From Acidobacteriota bacterium (GTDB lineage: Bacteria > Acidobacteriota > Blastocatellia > Pyrinomonadales > Pyrinomonadaceae): a stretch of DNA of 64,000 bases. Every line of letters begins with the position of its first letter. The stretch's first letter is position 1. Positions 26,082 through 34,398 of this stretch are shown here, piece after piece. The notes beneath the pieces are model-generated. The model had not been told where the DNA came from. It saw only the letters and a list, made by a program, of their open reading frames with translations, and did not search any database. Location: contig JAFAZX010000097.1 of assembly GCA_019239425.1 (NCBI GenBank), positions 1 to 64,000 on the forward strand, given 5' to 3'. A program made the position numbers and the translations under genes.

Positions 26082-27236
26082 ATGAGCGTTGCGATACAGC
26101 CTACCAAGAACAACGGCCGGGCCGGCCAGTCCTCAAGCCGGGAGCGCATCCGAGAGTTGCTCGCCGAGGCCGACATCGAGCTGGGCGGGAGTCGCCCGTG
26201 GGACGTGCGCGTTAACGACGAGCGGTTCTACCGCGTGGCCTTCGGCGGCTCCCTCGCCGTCGGCGAGGCGTACATGGACGGCCTGTGGGATTGTGACCGG
26301 CTGGACGAGATGGTCTACCGCTTCCGCCGCGCGAACCTTGAGGACAAGTTCAAGCTCGGCGCCGACGGGGTGCAGGTGCTCAGGGCGAAGCTGATCAACC
26401 TGCAGAACCGCACGCGCGCCTACGGCGTCGGCGACCGCGTCTACGACATCACGCCGGACGTCTTCGAGTACACGCTGGACAGCCGCAGGGTCTACAGCTG
26501 CGCGTACTGGAAGAACGCCTCGAACCTCGAAGAGGCGCAGAAGGCGAAGCTCGACCTGGCCTGCCGGAAGTTACAACTCCGCCCCGGCATGACGGTGCTC
26601 GACATCGGGTGCGGGTGGTCGAGCTTCGTCAAGTACGCGGCCGAGGAGTACGGGGTCAACGTCGTCGGCGTCTCGGTCTCGAGGGAGCAGGTGGCCTACG
26701 GCCAGAAGATCTGCGCGGGGCTGCCCGTCGAGGTCAGGTATCAGGACTACAGGGAGCTGACCGGCAGCTTCGACCGCGTCTTCTCCGCCGGCATGTTCGA
26801 GCACGTCGGCTACAAGAACTACCGCCACTTCTTCGAGACCGTCCGGCGCGTCCTGAAGGACGACGGGCTGTTCCTGCTGCACACCATCGGCGGCAACGAG
26901 TCACTGAAGGCGGTCGACCCGTGGATCGACAAGTACATCTTCCCGAACTCGCTGATGCCTTCGTGCCGGCAGATCGCCGAGGCCATCGAAGACCTGTTCG
27001 TGATGGAGGACTGGCACAACTTCGGGGTGGATTACGACAAGACCCTGGTGGCCTGGTTCGAGAACTTCGACCGGAACTGGCCCAAGCTGCAAGGGAAGTA
27101 CGACCAGCGATTCTACCGGATGTGGAAGTTCTACCTCCTGACCTGCGCCGGGCTGTTCCGCTCGAGGAAGAACCACCTCTGGCACATCGTCCTCTCCAAG
27201 TACGGCGTGCCGGGCGGCTACGAGTCGATACGCTGA
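26082..27236 (+). CDS. cfa: Cyclopropane-fatty-acyl-phospholipid synthase
   Basis: This cytosolic, membrane-associated enzyme transfers methylene from S-adenosylmethionine to the double bond of phospholipid acyl chains. It has 384 aa, close to the usual length. The N-terminal lipid-binding part includes VAFGGSLAVGEAYMDGLWDC, the SAM site is VLDIGCGWSSFVKYAAEEYG and the motif YSCAYWKNASNLEEAQKAKL is typical. The FEHVGYKNYRHFF segment and C-terminal MWKFYLLTCAGLFRSRKN are also conserved in the family. I chose ATG 26082 (after GGAG) rather than the upstream in-frame ATG at 25923, because that lies inside the promoter. A desaturase that can supply the unsaturated substrate follows 67 bp later. 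Confidence 0.93.
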   Translation: MSVAIQPTKNNGRAGQSSSRERIRELLAEADIELGGSRPWDVRVNDERFYRVAFGGSLAVGEAYMDGLWDCDRLDEMVYRFRRANLEDKFKLGADGVQVLRAKLINLQNRTRAYGVGDRVYDITPDVFEYTLDSRRVYSCAYWKNASNLEEAQKAKLDLACRKLQLRPGMTVLDIGCGWSSFVKYAAEEYGVNVVGVSVSREQVAYGQKICAGLPVEVRYQDYRELTGSFDRVFSAGMFEHVGYKNYRHFFETVRRVLKDDGLFLLHTIGGNESLKAVDPWIDKYIFPNSLMPSCRQIAEAIEDLFVMEDWHNFGVDYDKTLVAWFENFDRNWPKLQGKYDQRFYRMWKFYLLTCAGLFRSRKNHLWHIVLSKYGVPGGYESIR

Positions 27237-27303
27237 CGAACTCCGAGCAAGGGGTGGGCGACCTTAGTGACCTCGCACGCTGACGACGTTGGGGGAATCT
27301 CAC

Positions 27304-28239
27304 ATGCCCGAAACTCACCGGAGCGACGGGGCCGCGTTGCATGAGTCGCGGCCGCGGGCGGAGGACGTGCACCTGCTCAACGTCTTCTACTTCTCTCTCA
27401 TCCACCTCCTGCCCCTCGGGGCCTTCTTCTCGTGCGTCACGCGCGCGAGCGTCGCCGCCTGCCTCGTCCTCTACCTCGTGAGGATATTTTTTATCACCGC
27501 GGGCTACCACTGTTACTTCTCCCACCGGGCGTTCCGGGCGGGCAGAATCGTGCAGCTCGTCCTCGCGCTCGGCGCCCAGTCGAGCGGCCAGGGCAGCGCC
27601 TTGAAGTGGGCCGCCACGCACCGCCACCACCACGCGCACTCGGACTCACCCGCCGACCTGCACTCCCCTGAACAGCGCGGCTTCTGGTACTCGCACATGG
27701 GCTGGCTGTTCAACCAGCACTACGAGCGCGTCATCTCGTCCCGGCCTAAAGACCTCACGAAATTTCCGGAGCTGAGGTGGCTGGATCGATACTACTACCT
27801 CCCCCTGATCGTGCTGGCCGCCCTCACCTTCGCCCTCCTCGGCTGGCCGGGGCTGTTCCTGAGCTTCGGCCTGAGCACGGTTCTCACTTTTCACGCCACG
27901 TTCTGCGTGAACTCCCTGTGTCACATGTTCGGGACGCGCCGCTATGACGTCCCGGACGACAGCCGGAACAACTGGTTCGTCGCCATAATCATGCTCGGCG
28001 GCGGGTGGCATAACAATCACCACCGGCACCCGCGCTCGGCGCGTCAGGGCATCTTCTGGTGGGAGATAGACGTCACCTACTACGTCCTGAGGGCGCTGGC
28101 CTGCTTCCACGTCGTCAGGAACATCTGCGAGCCCGCGGCGCGCTTGAGATACACGGACGGGGGTTCTGCGGTTTCACTGCTGAACCCCAAGCCGGGCGGT
28201 TCCGTCACAAAGATCGACGTGAAGGCCGGAAGGTCTTGA
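27304..28239 (+). CDS. Acyl-CoA/acyl-lipid delta-9-type fatty acid desaturase
   Basis: This integral-membrane di-iron desaturase introduces a double bond into saturated acyl chains. Its three histidine boxes are visible: GYHCYFSHRAF (H-x4-H), THRHHHAHSD (HRHHH) and GGWHNNHHRHP (HNNHH), with hydrophobic hairpins before the first and between the second and third (YLPLIVLAALTFALLG). ATG 27304 is preferred; a TTG 15 bp upstream is possible. It is 311 aa, normal for bacterial members. With cfa directly upstream it forms a module that first unsaturates and then cyclopropanates membrane lipids, consistent with adaptation to temperature, acid or oxidative stress. Confidence 0.9.
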   Translation: MPETHRSDGAALHESRPRAEDVHLLNVFYFSLIHLLPLGAFFSCVTRASVAACLVLYLVRIFFITAGYHCYFSHRAFRAGRIVQLVLALGAQSSGQGSALKWAATHRHHHAHSDSPADLHSPEQRGFWYSHMGWLFNQHYERVISSRPKDLTKFPELRWLDRYYYLPLIVLAALTFALLGWPGLFLSFGLSTVLTFHATFCVNSLCHMFGTRRYDVPDDSRNNWFVAIIMLGGGWHNNHHRHPRSARQGIFWWEIDVTYYVLRALACFHVVRNICEPAARLRYTDGGSAVSLLNPKPGGSVTKIDVKAGRS

Positions 28240-28294
28240 GGCGCTCCGCGTCGACGCGGCGTCCCCGGAGAGACTCTCGGCGAACACACGCCGA

Positions 28295-28567
28295 TCACGT
28301 CGCCATCGGCCGCTTCACCTCCGACGCCGTAAAGAACCCCTTCTCGCCTACGGCGCTGTTGACGGAGATTAAGACCAGCCCGGAGTCCCGCACCCTTTCG
28401 AGCAGCCCGTGCAGGGCCGACTGGTCTGCCACGACGCCGGAGATCGTCGTGACCTCCTCGCCCGAAGCGATCTCCATCCCGTCGAAGAACTCGCCCCAGC
28501 GCTCGTCCAGACGCCCCCTCACCCGAATCTCGTAGAAAGCCCCGCCCGCGTCATTGCTCCTCTCCAT
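28295..28567 (-). CDS. Small conserved protein (BON-like/regulatory, function unknown)
   Basis: The 90-aa protein begins MERSNDAGGAFYEIRVRGRL, continues DERWGEFFDGMEIASGEEV, then VADQSALHGLLERVRDSGLV and ends in a basic tail. The pattern 'F-x-I-x-V-x-G-x-L-D-x-RW-x-x-WFDG ... DQAALHGLL-x-KVRDLGLPL-x-S' is widespread in small bacterial proteins of unknown role, often beside transport or signalling genes. The start is fixed by a strong GGAGGAGG a few bases upstream. It is convergent with the desaturase. Confidence 0.65.
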   Translation of the reverse strand: MERSNDAGGAFYEIRVRGRLDERWGEFFDGMEIASGEEVTTISGVVADQSALHGLLERVRDSGLVLISVNSAVGEKGFFTASEVKRPMAT

Positions 28568-28716
28568 CTTCCTCCTCCGCCTCCCGGGCCCCGAACCCTT
28601 CACGCAACCAAACCGGACGGCCGCGCACCTTTAACGTCCCCGAGAGGGTAGGCGGGGCGCGGGTGTAGCGTCATGAGCCGAAAGATGTATTTCGCATGTG
28701 TGACGGAGGAGGAATC

Positions 28717-29415
28717 ATGCCGGTGACGAAAAACATGAGAGGGATTGGCGGGGCCGTGCTCGCGCTGGCGCTCACGCTGCTCGCGTGCGTCGCGGCCGCG
28801 GCGCAGGGGCAGGACAGACAGTTCGCGCAGGCGCAGCAGGAGAACGCGAAGCGGCTGCGGCAGTACAGCTGGAAGTCGCGGACGGAAGTCCGCAAGGACG
28901 GCGAGACGAAGAGCACGCAGTTGCACCTCGTGCGCTACGACGCCGACGGCAACGTCCAGCAGACGCTCGTCAGCAGCACTTCGCCGCAGCTGCCGACGCG
29001 CGGCCTGCGCGGCTTCATCGCGAAGAAGAAGAAGGAGGAGTTCGTCGAGCTGCTCGACGAGCTGAAGGCGGTCGCGAAGTCTTACGGCCAGCTCCCGCCC
29101 GAGAGGATGCAGCGCTTCATGGCCGGCGCGGCGGTCGCGCCGGAGAAGACGGCCCGCGGGAGCTTCGTCCGCCTTCAGGGGCGCGACGTGCTCCAGCCGG
29201 GCGACACGATGACCGTCTGGCTCGACGCCGCCACGCGCAGGCAGCGCCGGGTCGAGGTGCAGACGACCTTGCAGGGAAAGCCCGTACGCCTCGTCTCGGA
29301 GTTTCAAGACCTGACGGAAGGGCCGACGTACCTCGCCCGCTCCGTGATCGAGTACCCGAGCCGCGAGCTGACGGTCACCGCGGAGAACTTCGACCACGAG
29401 CGGGCGCGGCAGTAA
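28717..29415 (+). CDS. Exported hypothetical protein
   Basis: The 232-aa protein starts at ATG 28717 behind GACGGAGGAGG, which rules out the upstream in-frame ATG at 28696. The signal sequence (GAVLALALTLLACVAAAAQG) is followed by a mature domain with a Tyr/Trp strand (RQYSWKSRTEVRKDGETKST), a Lys-rich helix (FIAKKKKEEFVELLDELKAV) and a beta-rich end (QTTLQGKPVRLVSEFQDL). Such proteins occur in Acidobacteriota next to DUF4136 genes. The role is probably periplasmic or envelope-related, but not established. Confidence 0.7.
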   Translation: MPVTKNMRGIGGAVLALALTLLACVAAAAQGQDRQFAQAQQENAKRLRQYSWKSRTEVRKDGETKSTQLHLVRYDADGNVQQTLVSSTSPQLPTRGLRGFIAKKKKEEFVELLDELKAVAKSYGQLPPERMQRFMAGAAVAPEKTARGSFVRLQGRDVLQPGDTMTVWLDAATRRQRRVEVQTTLQGKPVRLVSEFQDLTEGPTYLARSVIEYPSRELTVTAENFDHERARQ

Positions 29416-29439
29416 AGGCCCCGCGTGAGGAGGTGAATC

Positions 29440-29949
29440 ATGAGACGGTTACGCACGCTCTTCCTGTCGGCGGCCCTGGCGCTCCTGTGCGCCGGCGCGG
29501 CCGCGGGGCAGACGGTGACGAGCACCTACGACAAGGACTACGGCCTGTCGCGGCTCGACACGTACGGGTTCTCGCCCGAGGAGAGGGAGAAGTCCGACCC
29601 CCTGGCGACGAACACCCTGACGGAGAAGAAGATTAAGGACGCGCTCGAAGAGGAGTTGCAGAACTGCGGCCACCACCCGCCGCCCGTCGGCGCGCCGCCG
29701 AGCTTCTACGTCTCCTTCCACGTCAGGGCCGAGGACAAGGTGGACGAGAGCGGCGGGGCCACGAACTACACGCAGGGGACTTTGATCGTCGACTTCCACG
29801 ACGCGGCGACGAAGCGACTCGTCTGGCGCGGGGTGGCGGCGGGCGTGGTCGGGCGCTCGTCGGTAGACCTGCGGCTCGCCGAGGAGCTGGCGAAGGACGC
29901 CGCGAAGATGTTGCTGGAACAGTTCGGCCGAGACCAGCTCGGCTTCTGA
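29440..29949 (+). CDS. DUF4136 exported protein (first copy)
   Basis: The 169-aa protein has a signal peptide (LFLSAALALLCAGAAAGQ). The DUF4136 hallmarks are visible: an N-terminal DYGLSRLDTYGF strand-turn, a central FYVSFHVRAEDKV strand, then GTLIVDFHDAATKRLVWRGV and a C-terminal amphipathic helix. The family is periplasmic or outer-membrane associated and of unknown function. It lies 24 bp after the previous gene and 39 bp before a second DUF4136 gene, so these three exported proteins likely form one operon. Confidence 0.8.
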   Translation: MRRLRTLFLSAALALLCAGAAAGQTVTSTYDKDYGLSRLDTYGFSPEEREKSDPLATNTLTEKKIKDALEEELQNCGHHPPPVGAPPSFYVSFHVRAEDKVDESGGATNYTQGTLIVDFHDAATKRLVWRGVAAGVVGRSSVDLRLAEELAKDAAKMLLEQFGRDQLGF

Positions 29950-29988
29950 GGTCATACACGTCAACCATTCATCGAGAGGAGAGCAGTC

Positions 29989-30513
29989 ATGAGGATCGTG
30001 AGGGCGTTAGGTGTTTTGGCTTTGGTGCTGTGCGCGTCCGCCGGGGCGGCGAGCGCACAGTCGGTGCAGTCGGACTTCGACAGGTCTTTCGACTTCTCGA
30101 AGCTGAGGACTTTCAACTTCGCCGCGCAGCGTTTCGACGACGCGCTGGCGCACGACTCGCTCAACGACGGGCGCGTCCGGCACGCCCTGGAGACGAGGCT
30201 GATGGCGAGCGGGTTCGGGATGGAGGAGCTGGAGCGGCCGGACTTCGCCGTCGCCTACTACGTCACGTCGCGGAACAAGTTCAGCGTGCAGGACTACGGC
30301 CCGCCGCGCTGGTTCGGCCGCCGGGACGTGCGCGTGGACGAGTACACCGAGGGGACGCTCACGGTCGACCTCGTCGACGTGAGGACGGGGCAGCTCGTCT
30401 GGCGCGGGCGCGTATCGGGCACCGTGGAGCTGAAGGGCAACGACAAGAAGATCGACAAGGCGGTGGACAAGCTCGTCAGACAGCTCCTCAAGGATGCGAA
30501 GAAAGGGGCGTGA
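29989..30513 (+). CDS. DUF4136 exported protein (second copy)
   Basis: The 174-aa protein has a signal peptide (ALGVLALVLCASAGAASAQ) followed by FDRSFDFSKLRTFNF, FAVAYYVTSRNKFSV and GTLTVDLVDVRTGQLVWRGR, then a basic C-terminal helix. It is a clear paralogue of the upstream gene, the two diverging most in the middle. A strong GAGAGGAGAG precedes the ATG. The gene ends 11 bp before an inverted repeat that separates it from the convergent LuxR regulator. Confidence 0.8.
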   Translation: MRIVRALGVLALVLCASAGAASAQSVQSDFDRSFDFSKLRTFNFAAQRFDDALAHDSLNDGRVRHALETRLMASGFGMEELERPDFAVAYYVTSRNKFSVQDYGPPRWFGRRDVRVDEYTEGTLTVDLVDVRTGQLVWRGRVSGTVELKGNDKKIDKAVDKLVRQLLKDAKKGA

Positions 30514-30524
30514 ACTTTTAGGGG

Positions 30525-30591
30525 TTAACCACAGAGACACAGAGACACAGCTCGAAGATTTATTTCTTCAAAGCTGTGTCTCTGTGGTTAA
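30525..30591. repeat. Dispersed 'CCACAGAGACACAGAG' inverted repeat, copy 1
   Basis: The left arm (30525-30552) contains TTAACCACAGAGACACAGAG and the right arm (30572-30591) is its complement minus one 8-bp AGAGACAC unit. It lies between two convergent genes and can act as a bidirectional terminator. The right arm supplies the TAA stop of the LuxR gene. A second copy is at 43390-43480. Confidence 0.8.
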
Positions 30592-33326
30592 TTGTCCAAT
30601 AGCTTAAAGGCGCGGGCGCGCTCGCTGGCCTGGGTGCGGTTGTGCACGTCGAGCTTCTGGTAGATGTTGCTCATGTGGCGTTTGACCGTGCCGGCCGAGA
30701 TGAAGAGTTTGTCGGCGATCTCCTGGTTCGACAGACCGCGCGCGACGTGGCGCAGGACTTCCAGCTCGCGCTCGCTCAAGGGGTCGTTCGCGTACCACCA
30801 GGGCAGACCTTCGGCCGCGGCCGGCGCGGCCTGGGCCTTAGCGGCGGGGGCGGGCGGGCCGAACGCCCCGTTGAGTTTGAGGACGTAGCGCAGCAGCTCC
30901 GGACTCTCGGCCTCCCAGCGCTTCCCGCTCAGCTTGAGGGCTTGCAGGAGGAGCTTCCGCATCGCCTCGCCCTCGTCCACGAAGCTGCGGACGTAGGACT
31001 CGGGCGCGGCCGCCGCGAGCACGCGTTCGAGGGTGTCGAGCGCCTCCGCCTCGAGCCCGCACGCCTGCTGCGCCAAGGCCCGCAGGATCAGAATCTCGAC
31101 GACGGAGCGGAGTCGCCCGCCCGACTCCGCCGAGCGTTGCAGGCGCGCGAGCAGGGGCAGCGACCGCCCGGCCTCGCCCTTCGCGACGAGCCAGCGCGCG
31201 AAGGTCATGTGCGTCAGCTCGTTCGGGTAGTCGGGCTCGTCCTCGGGGCCGATCCCGCACGACTCCGCCCAGCGGCCAACGAACGCGTGGTCGCCGCGCC
31301 GGAGGTGGAGCAGGGCCTGGAGGGCCTGGAGCTGCCGGAGCGTCTTCTCGTTGCCGCACCGCCTCATGCGACCCGCCGCGCTCTCGATGAGCCGCCGCGA
31401 CTGCTCGGCGTCGCCGCACATCTCCAGCATCAAGGTCAGGCCCTTCAGGTTCTCGGCCACGAAGGCGACGTAGCTCTCGCGCCCCGTCTGGTGGATGATG
31501 GTCAGCGCCTCGTCGAGGTGCCTCTTCGCGTTCTCGATGTCGTTCCACTCGCGGTAGATGTCGCAGAGGAAGCTGTGCGTGTAGGTCTGCGTGTCGAGCC
31601 GCGCCTCGAACAACTCTTTGGCCGACTGAATCAACTGGCGCAGGTTCTCGACCCCCTCGCGTAGACGCCCCTGCATCGAGCGGACGAGGCCGAGGCCGCT
31701 GACGGCCCACACCTCGAAGATGACGTGCCCGGCCTGCCTGTAGACGGGGATGGCTTCGAGCAGCGCCCGTTCGATGGCCGTCATGTCGCCCCGCAGGCTG
31801 AGGTAGCGCACGCGCGTCTGCATCGCCACCGCCCGCTGTTTGATGTCGCCGGGCAGCATGAACTCGAACGTCTTCTCGCTGCACTCGACGGCCCGCTCCA
31901 GGTCGCCGCGGGCCGAGGCCACGAGCGAGCGGGAAGACCAGACGAGGCTGTGGAGGCGGCGGAGCACCTCCGGCTCGGCCGTCTCGATGAGGCGCGCGTA
32001 CTCCTCGACCCGGTCGAACTCCTCCTTGTAGAGCAGCGTCGGGATGTACCAGGCGAAGATGAGCGGGCGCTGCTTCAGCGCCGCCTTGGGGATGGCTTCG
32101 AGCCAGAGGTTCAGGCGCTCGAAGCGGCCGTGGCTCAGCACCTGGAAGGCGACCGGCTCGATTAAATCCAGGGCGCGCTCCCAGTCCTCGGCCGCGAGGG
32201 CGTAGTTGATGGCCTCCTCGGTCAGCCCCGCCCGCTCGCACCAGCGGCTCGCCTCAGTCTGTAGCTCCCGCGCCAGCCCGGGCCGTCTGTGCCTCAGCCG
32301 CAGGCGCAGGAGGTCTGCGAAGAGGTGGTGGTAGCGGAACCACTCGCCCCGGTTGTCGAGGGGGATGAGGAACAGGTTGGCGCGCTCGAGGTCGGCGAGG
32401 GTCTCGTGCGCGCCCCCGCCGGGCGCGAGCGCGTCGCAGAGCTGCGCGCTGAGGCGCGAGAGGACGGACGTGCGCAGCAGAAACTCCTGCACGTCCGGGG
32501 TCTGACGGCTCAAGACCTCTTCCAGCAGGTAGTCGAGGATGAAGCGGTTGTTGCCCGCGAAGTCGCGCACGAGGCCCGCCTTGTCCTCGCGCCCCCGGAG
32601 GCTGAGCGCGGAGAGCTGTAGCCCGGTGATCCAGCCCTCGGTTCTCTCCTCGAGCGCCGTCACGTCTTCGGGCGCGAGCCCCAGCCCCATCACGTCGTTG
32701 AGGAAGGCGGCGGCTTCGGCCCCGTCGAACCGCAGGTCGGAGGCGCGTATCTCCTTCAGCTCGCCCCGTGCGCGCAGGCGCGCGAGCGGGAACGGCGGGT
32801 CGCTGCGGCTGACGATGAGGACGTGCGCGTGCGGCGGCAAACGCTCGACGAGGAAACTCATGGCCTCGTGGACGGCCTGTTCCGTGATGACGTGGTAGTC
32901 GTCGAAGGCGAGCGCGATGTCGTCCCCGCCCTCATTCACCTCATACAGCAGCGAGGTTAGAACCGCCCTGAGCGGCGGCGCGGGCGCGGACTGCAACAGC
33001 CCGGAGGTCTCCCGCACGAGCCCCGGCTCGACGGTCTGGAGCGCGCCGACGAGGTAGTCGAGGAAGCGCGCCGGCTCGTTATCGCCCTCGTCGAGCGAGA
33101 CCCACGCGAGCGGCAGGTCGCTCCGCTGCCGCCACGCCGCCACCAGCGAAGACTTGCCGAACCCGGCCGGCGCCGAGATGAGCGTCAGCCTGCCCCTCAG
33201 TCCTTCGTCCAGACGTTCGAGGAGGCGCGGGCGCTCGACGAGGCTCTGGCGCGGCGGCGGCAGGTAGAGCTTGGTCGCGAGTCTCTGGCCGGCCCAACCA
33301 TCCGGCTTTGTAGGGGGGGAACTCAT
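30588..33326 (-). CDS. MalT-like STAND transcription regulator (LuxR family)
   Basis: The 912-aa protein has a P-loop NTPase at the N-terminus: Walker A SAPAGFGKSSLVAAW near residue 55, Walker B-like IALAFDDYHVI near 140, and a sensor region LIVSRSDPPFPLARLRARGE. A long TPR-like helical array covers about 340-800, and a C-terminal LuxR helix-turn-helix is read in DPLSERELEVLRHVARGLSN and ISAGTVKRHMSNIYQKL. These are ATP-dependent activators switched by an inducer bound to the TPR part. The target and inducer are unknown. It is divergent from the ECF sigma/efflux set, which is a plausible target by position only. Confidence 0.92.
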   Translation of the reverse strand: MSSPPTKPDGWAGQRLATKLYLPPPRQSLVERPRLLERLDEGLRGRLTLISAPAGFGKSSLVAAWRQRSDLPLAWVSLDEGDNEPARFLDYLVGALQTVEPGLVRETSGLLQSAPAPPLRAVLTSLLYEVNEGGDDIALAFDDYHVITEQAVHEAMSFLVERLPPHAHVLIVSRSDPPFPLARLRARGELKEIRASDLRFDGAEAAAFLNDVMGLGLAPEDVTALEERTEGWITGLQLSALSLRGREDKAGLVRDFAGNNRFILDYLLEEVLSRQTPDVQEFLLRTSVLSRLSAQLCDALAPGGGAHETLADLERANLFLIPLDNRGEWFRYHHLFADLLRLRLRHRRPGLARELQTEASRWCERAGLTEEAINYALAAEDWERALDLIEPVAFQVLSHGRFERLNLWLEAIPKAALKQRPLIFAWYIPTLLYKEEFDRVEEYARLIETAEPEVLRRLHSLVWSSRSLVASARGDLERAVECSEKTFEFMLPGDIKQRAVAMQTRVRYLSLRGDMTAIERALLEAIPVYRQAGHVIFEVWAVSGLGLVRSMQGRLREGVENLRQLIQSAKELFEARLDTQTYTHSFLCDIYREWNDIENAKRHLDEALTIIHQTGRESYVAFVAENLKGLTLMLEMCGDAEQSRRLIESAAGRMRRCGNEKTLRQLQALQALLHLRRGDHAFVGRWAESCGIGPEDEPDYPNELTHMTFARWLVAKGEAGRSLPLLARLQRSAESGGRLRSVVEILILRALAQQACGLEAEALDTLERVLAAAAPESYVRSFVDEGEAMRKLLLQALKLSGKRWEAESPELLRYVLKLNGAFGPPAPAAKAQAAPAAAEGLPWWYANDPLSERELEVLRHVARGLSNQEIADKLFISAGTVKRHMSNIYQKLDVHNRTQASERARAFKLLDN

Positions 33327-33442
33327 GTCGGCTCACTCTCTGTAGGCTGCGGCGAGGAGAAAAGTGCTGCGGCCGGTCGGACGGTACGCGGCGCAGGATA
33401 GTCGAAAAGATTCCCCGGTTCAATCACTCCCTTCAATACACC

Positions 33443-33462
33443 CCCGAAATGTGCCTTTCGGG
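33443..33462. promoter_or_regulatory. Short inverted repeat, possible operator
   Basis: CCCGAAA and TTTCGGG form a 7-bp stem around a 6-nt loop, about 115 bp upstream of the MalT-like gene and 320 bp upstream of the ECF sigma gene. Symmetry is the only evidence. Confidence 0.3.
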
Positions 33463-33543
33463 ATATGCGGCTACACCTCCGGATTCTCTATCTTCACGCC
33501 GTCTTGAGGGAGTTCGAGCGAGGCGGAAGAGAGGAGTGAGCCG

Positions 33544-33771
33544 ATGCACACGTTGAACGGAACAGCCCGGCCGCGCGCCGCGGGTTCGAAGCGGTATTTG
33601 GTTTCCGACGCGATATTTGGCTTCGAGACGCGGGGCGGCGTTGTCTGCCCACCGCGCTCGCCGCACCGCCTACTCTGTTTCCCTTCAGCGGTTAGGCCCG
33701 CCGGCCCTTCGCTCCGGCGGTGCGGCCCCGCGCTTGCACAAGGAGAGGCCGTTCGGAACGTCGGCCACTGA
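33544..33771 (+). CDS. Possible 75-aa leader ORF before the ECF sigma gene
   Basis: An ATG at 33544 sits 9 bp after GAGGAG, a good ribosome site. The frame ends 13 bp before the sigma-factor ATG, which would couple the two. The composition is mixed (MHTLNGTARPRAAGSKRYLV, then Cys/Pro/Arg-rich) and shows no domain. It may be a leader peptide or chance. Confidence 0.25.
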   Translation: MHTLNGTARPRAAGSKRYLVSDAIFGFETRGGVVCPPRSPHRLLCFPSAVRPAGPSLRRCGPALAQGEAVRNVGH

Positions 33772-33784
33772 GGAGAGGGAAGCG

Positions 33785-34369
33785 ATGAACTGCGAAGAGA
33801 GTACGAAACAGACGGACGCGGAACTCGCGCGCCGCGCGGCCGAGGGCGACGAGACGGCCTTCGAGGAGATACACAGGCGCTACCGCCGCCCCGTCTACGC
33901 GCTCGCCCTGCGCATGACGCGCAACGCGGCCGACGCCGAAGACCTGACGCAGGAGTCTTTCCTGAGCGTGCTGCGCCACGTCGGCAGCTTCCGGGGCGAG
34001 GCGGCCTTCTCGTCCTGGCTCTACCGCCTCGCGGTCAACGTCGTGCGGATGCACTTCCGCCGCCGCGGCTCCCGCCCCGAAGACCTGACCGACGACGGCG
34101 AGCTGTGCGAGCGCAAGCTCGGCGTCGCGCGCCGCGCCGGCTCACCCTCGGTCTTCGACCGGATAGCGATTGACCGGGCCGTGAAGGCGCTGCCGCCGGG
34201 CTACCGCGCGACCTTCGTCCTGCACGACGTGGCGGGCTACGAGCACGCCGAGATCGCGCGGATGCGGGGCTGCTCGACCGGCAACTCGAAGGCGCAGCTC
34301 CACCGCGCGCGGGTCAGCCTGCGCTCCCTGCTCTCGGCGCGCGCGCCCGCGCCCGCGCTCCAAGCCTGA
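33785..34369 (+). CDS. ECF RNA polymerase sigma factor
   Basis: The 194-aa protein starts at ATG 33785 after GAGGAGAGGGA; the longer in-frame extension upstream is not needed. Region 2 is visible as RRYRRPVYALALRMTRNAAD, AEDLTQESFLSVLRHV and GEAAFSSWLYRLAVNVV. Region 4 is ALPPGYRATFVLHDVAGYEH followed by EIARMRGCSTGNSKAQLHRA. The sequence is typical of RpoE-like ECF factors. No anti-sigma gene is adjacent, so control may be through another signal. The efflux genes begin 29 bp later and are probably co-transcribed. Confidence 0.9.
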   Translation: MNCEESTKQTDAELARRAAEGDETAFEEIHRRYRRPVYALALRMTRNAADAEDLTQESFLSVLRHVGSFRGEAAFSSWLYRLAVNVVRMHFRRRGSRPEDLTDDGELCERKLGVARRAGSPSVFDRIAIDRAVKALPPGYRATFVLHDVAGYEHAEIARMRGCSTGNSKAQLHRARVSLRSLLSARAPAPALQA

Positions 34370-34398
34370 CTTTGGTTTCGACTAGAGGTGAAGGAATC

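Larger units (their letters stand above)
33327..33784. other. Divergent intergenic region (LuxR regulator / ECF sigma)
   Basis: About 460 bp holding a 7-bp-stem hairpin and a possible short leader ORF, both listed separately. No promoter close to consensus was found for either gene. Confidence 0.45.
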
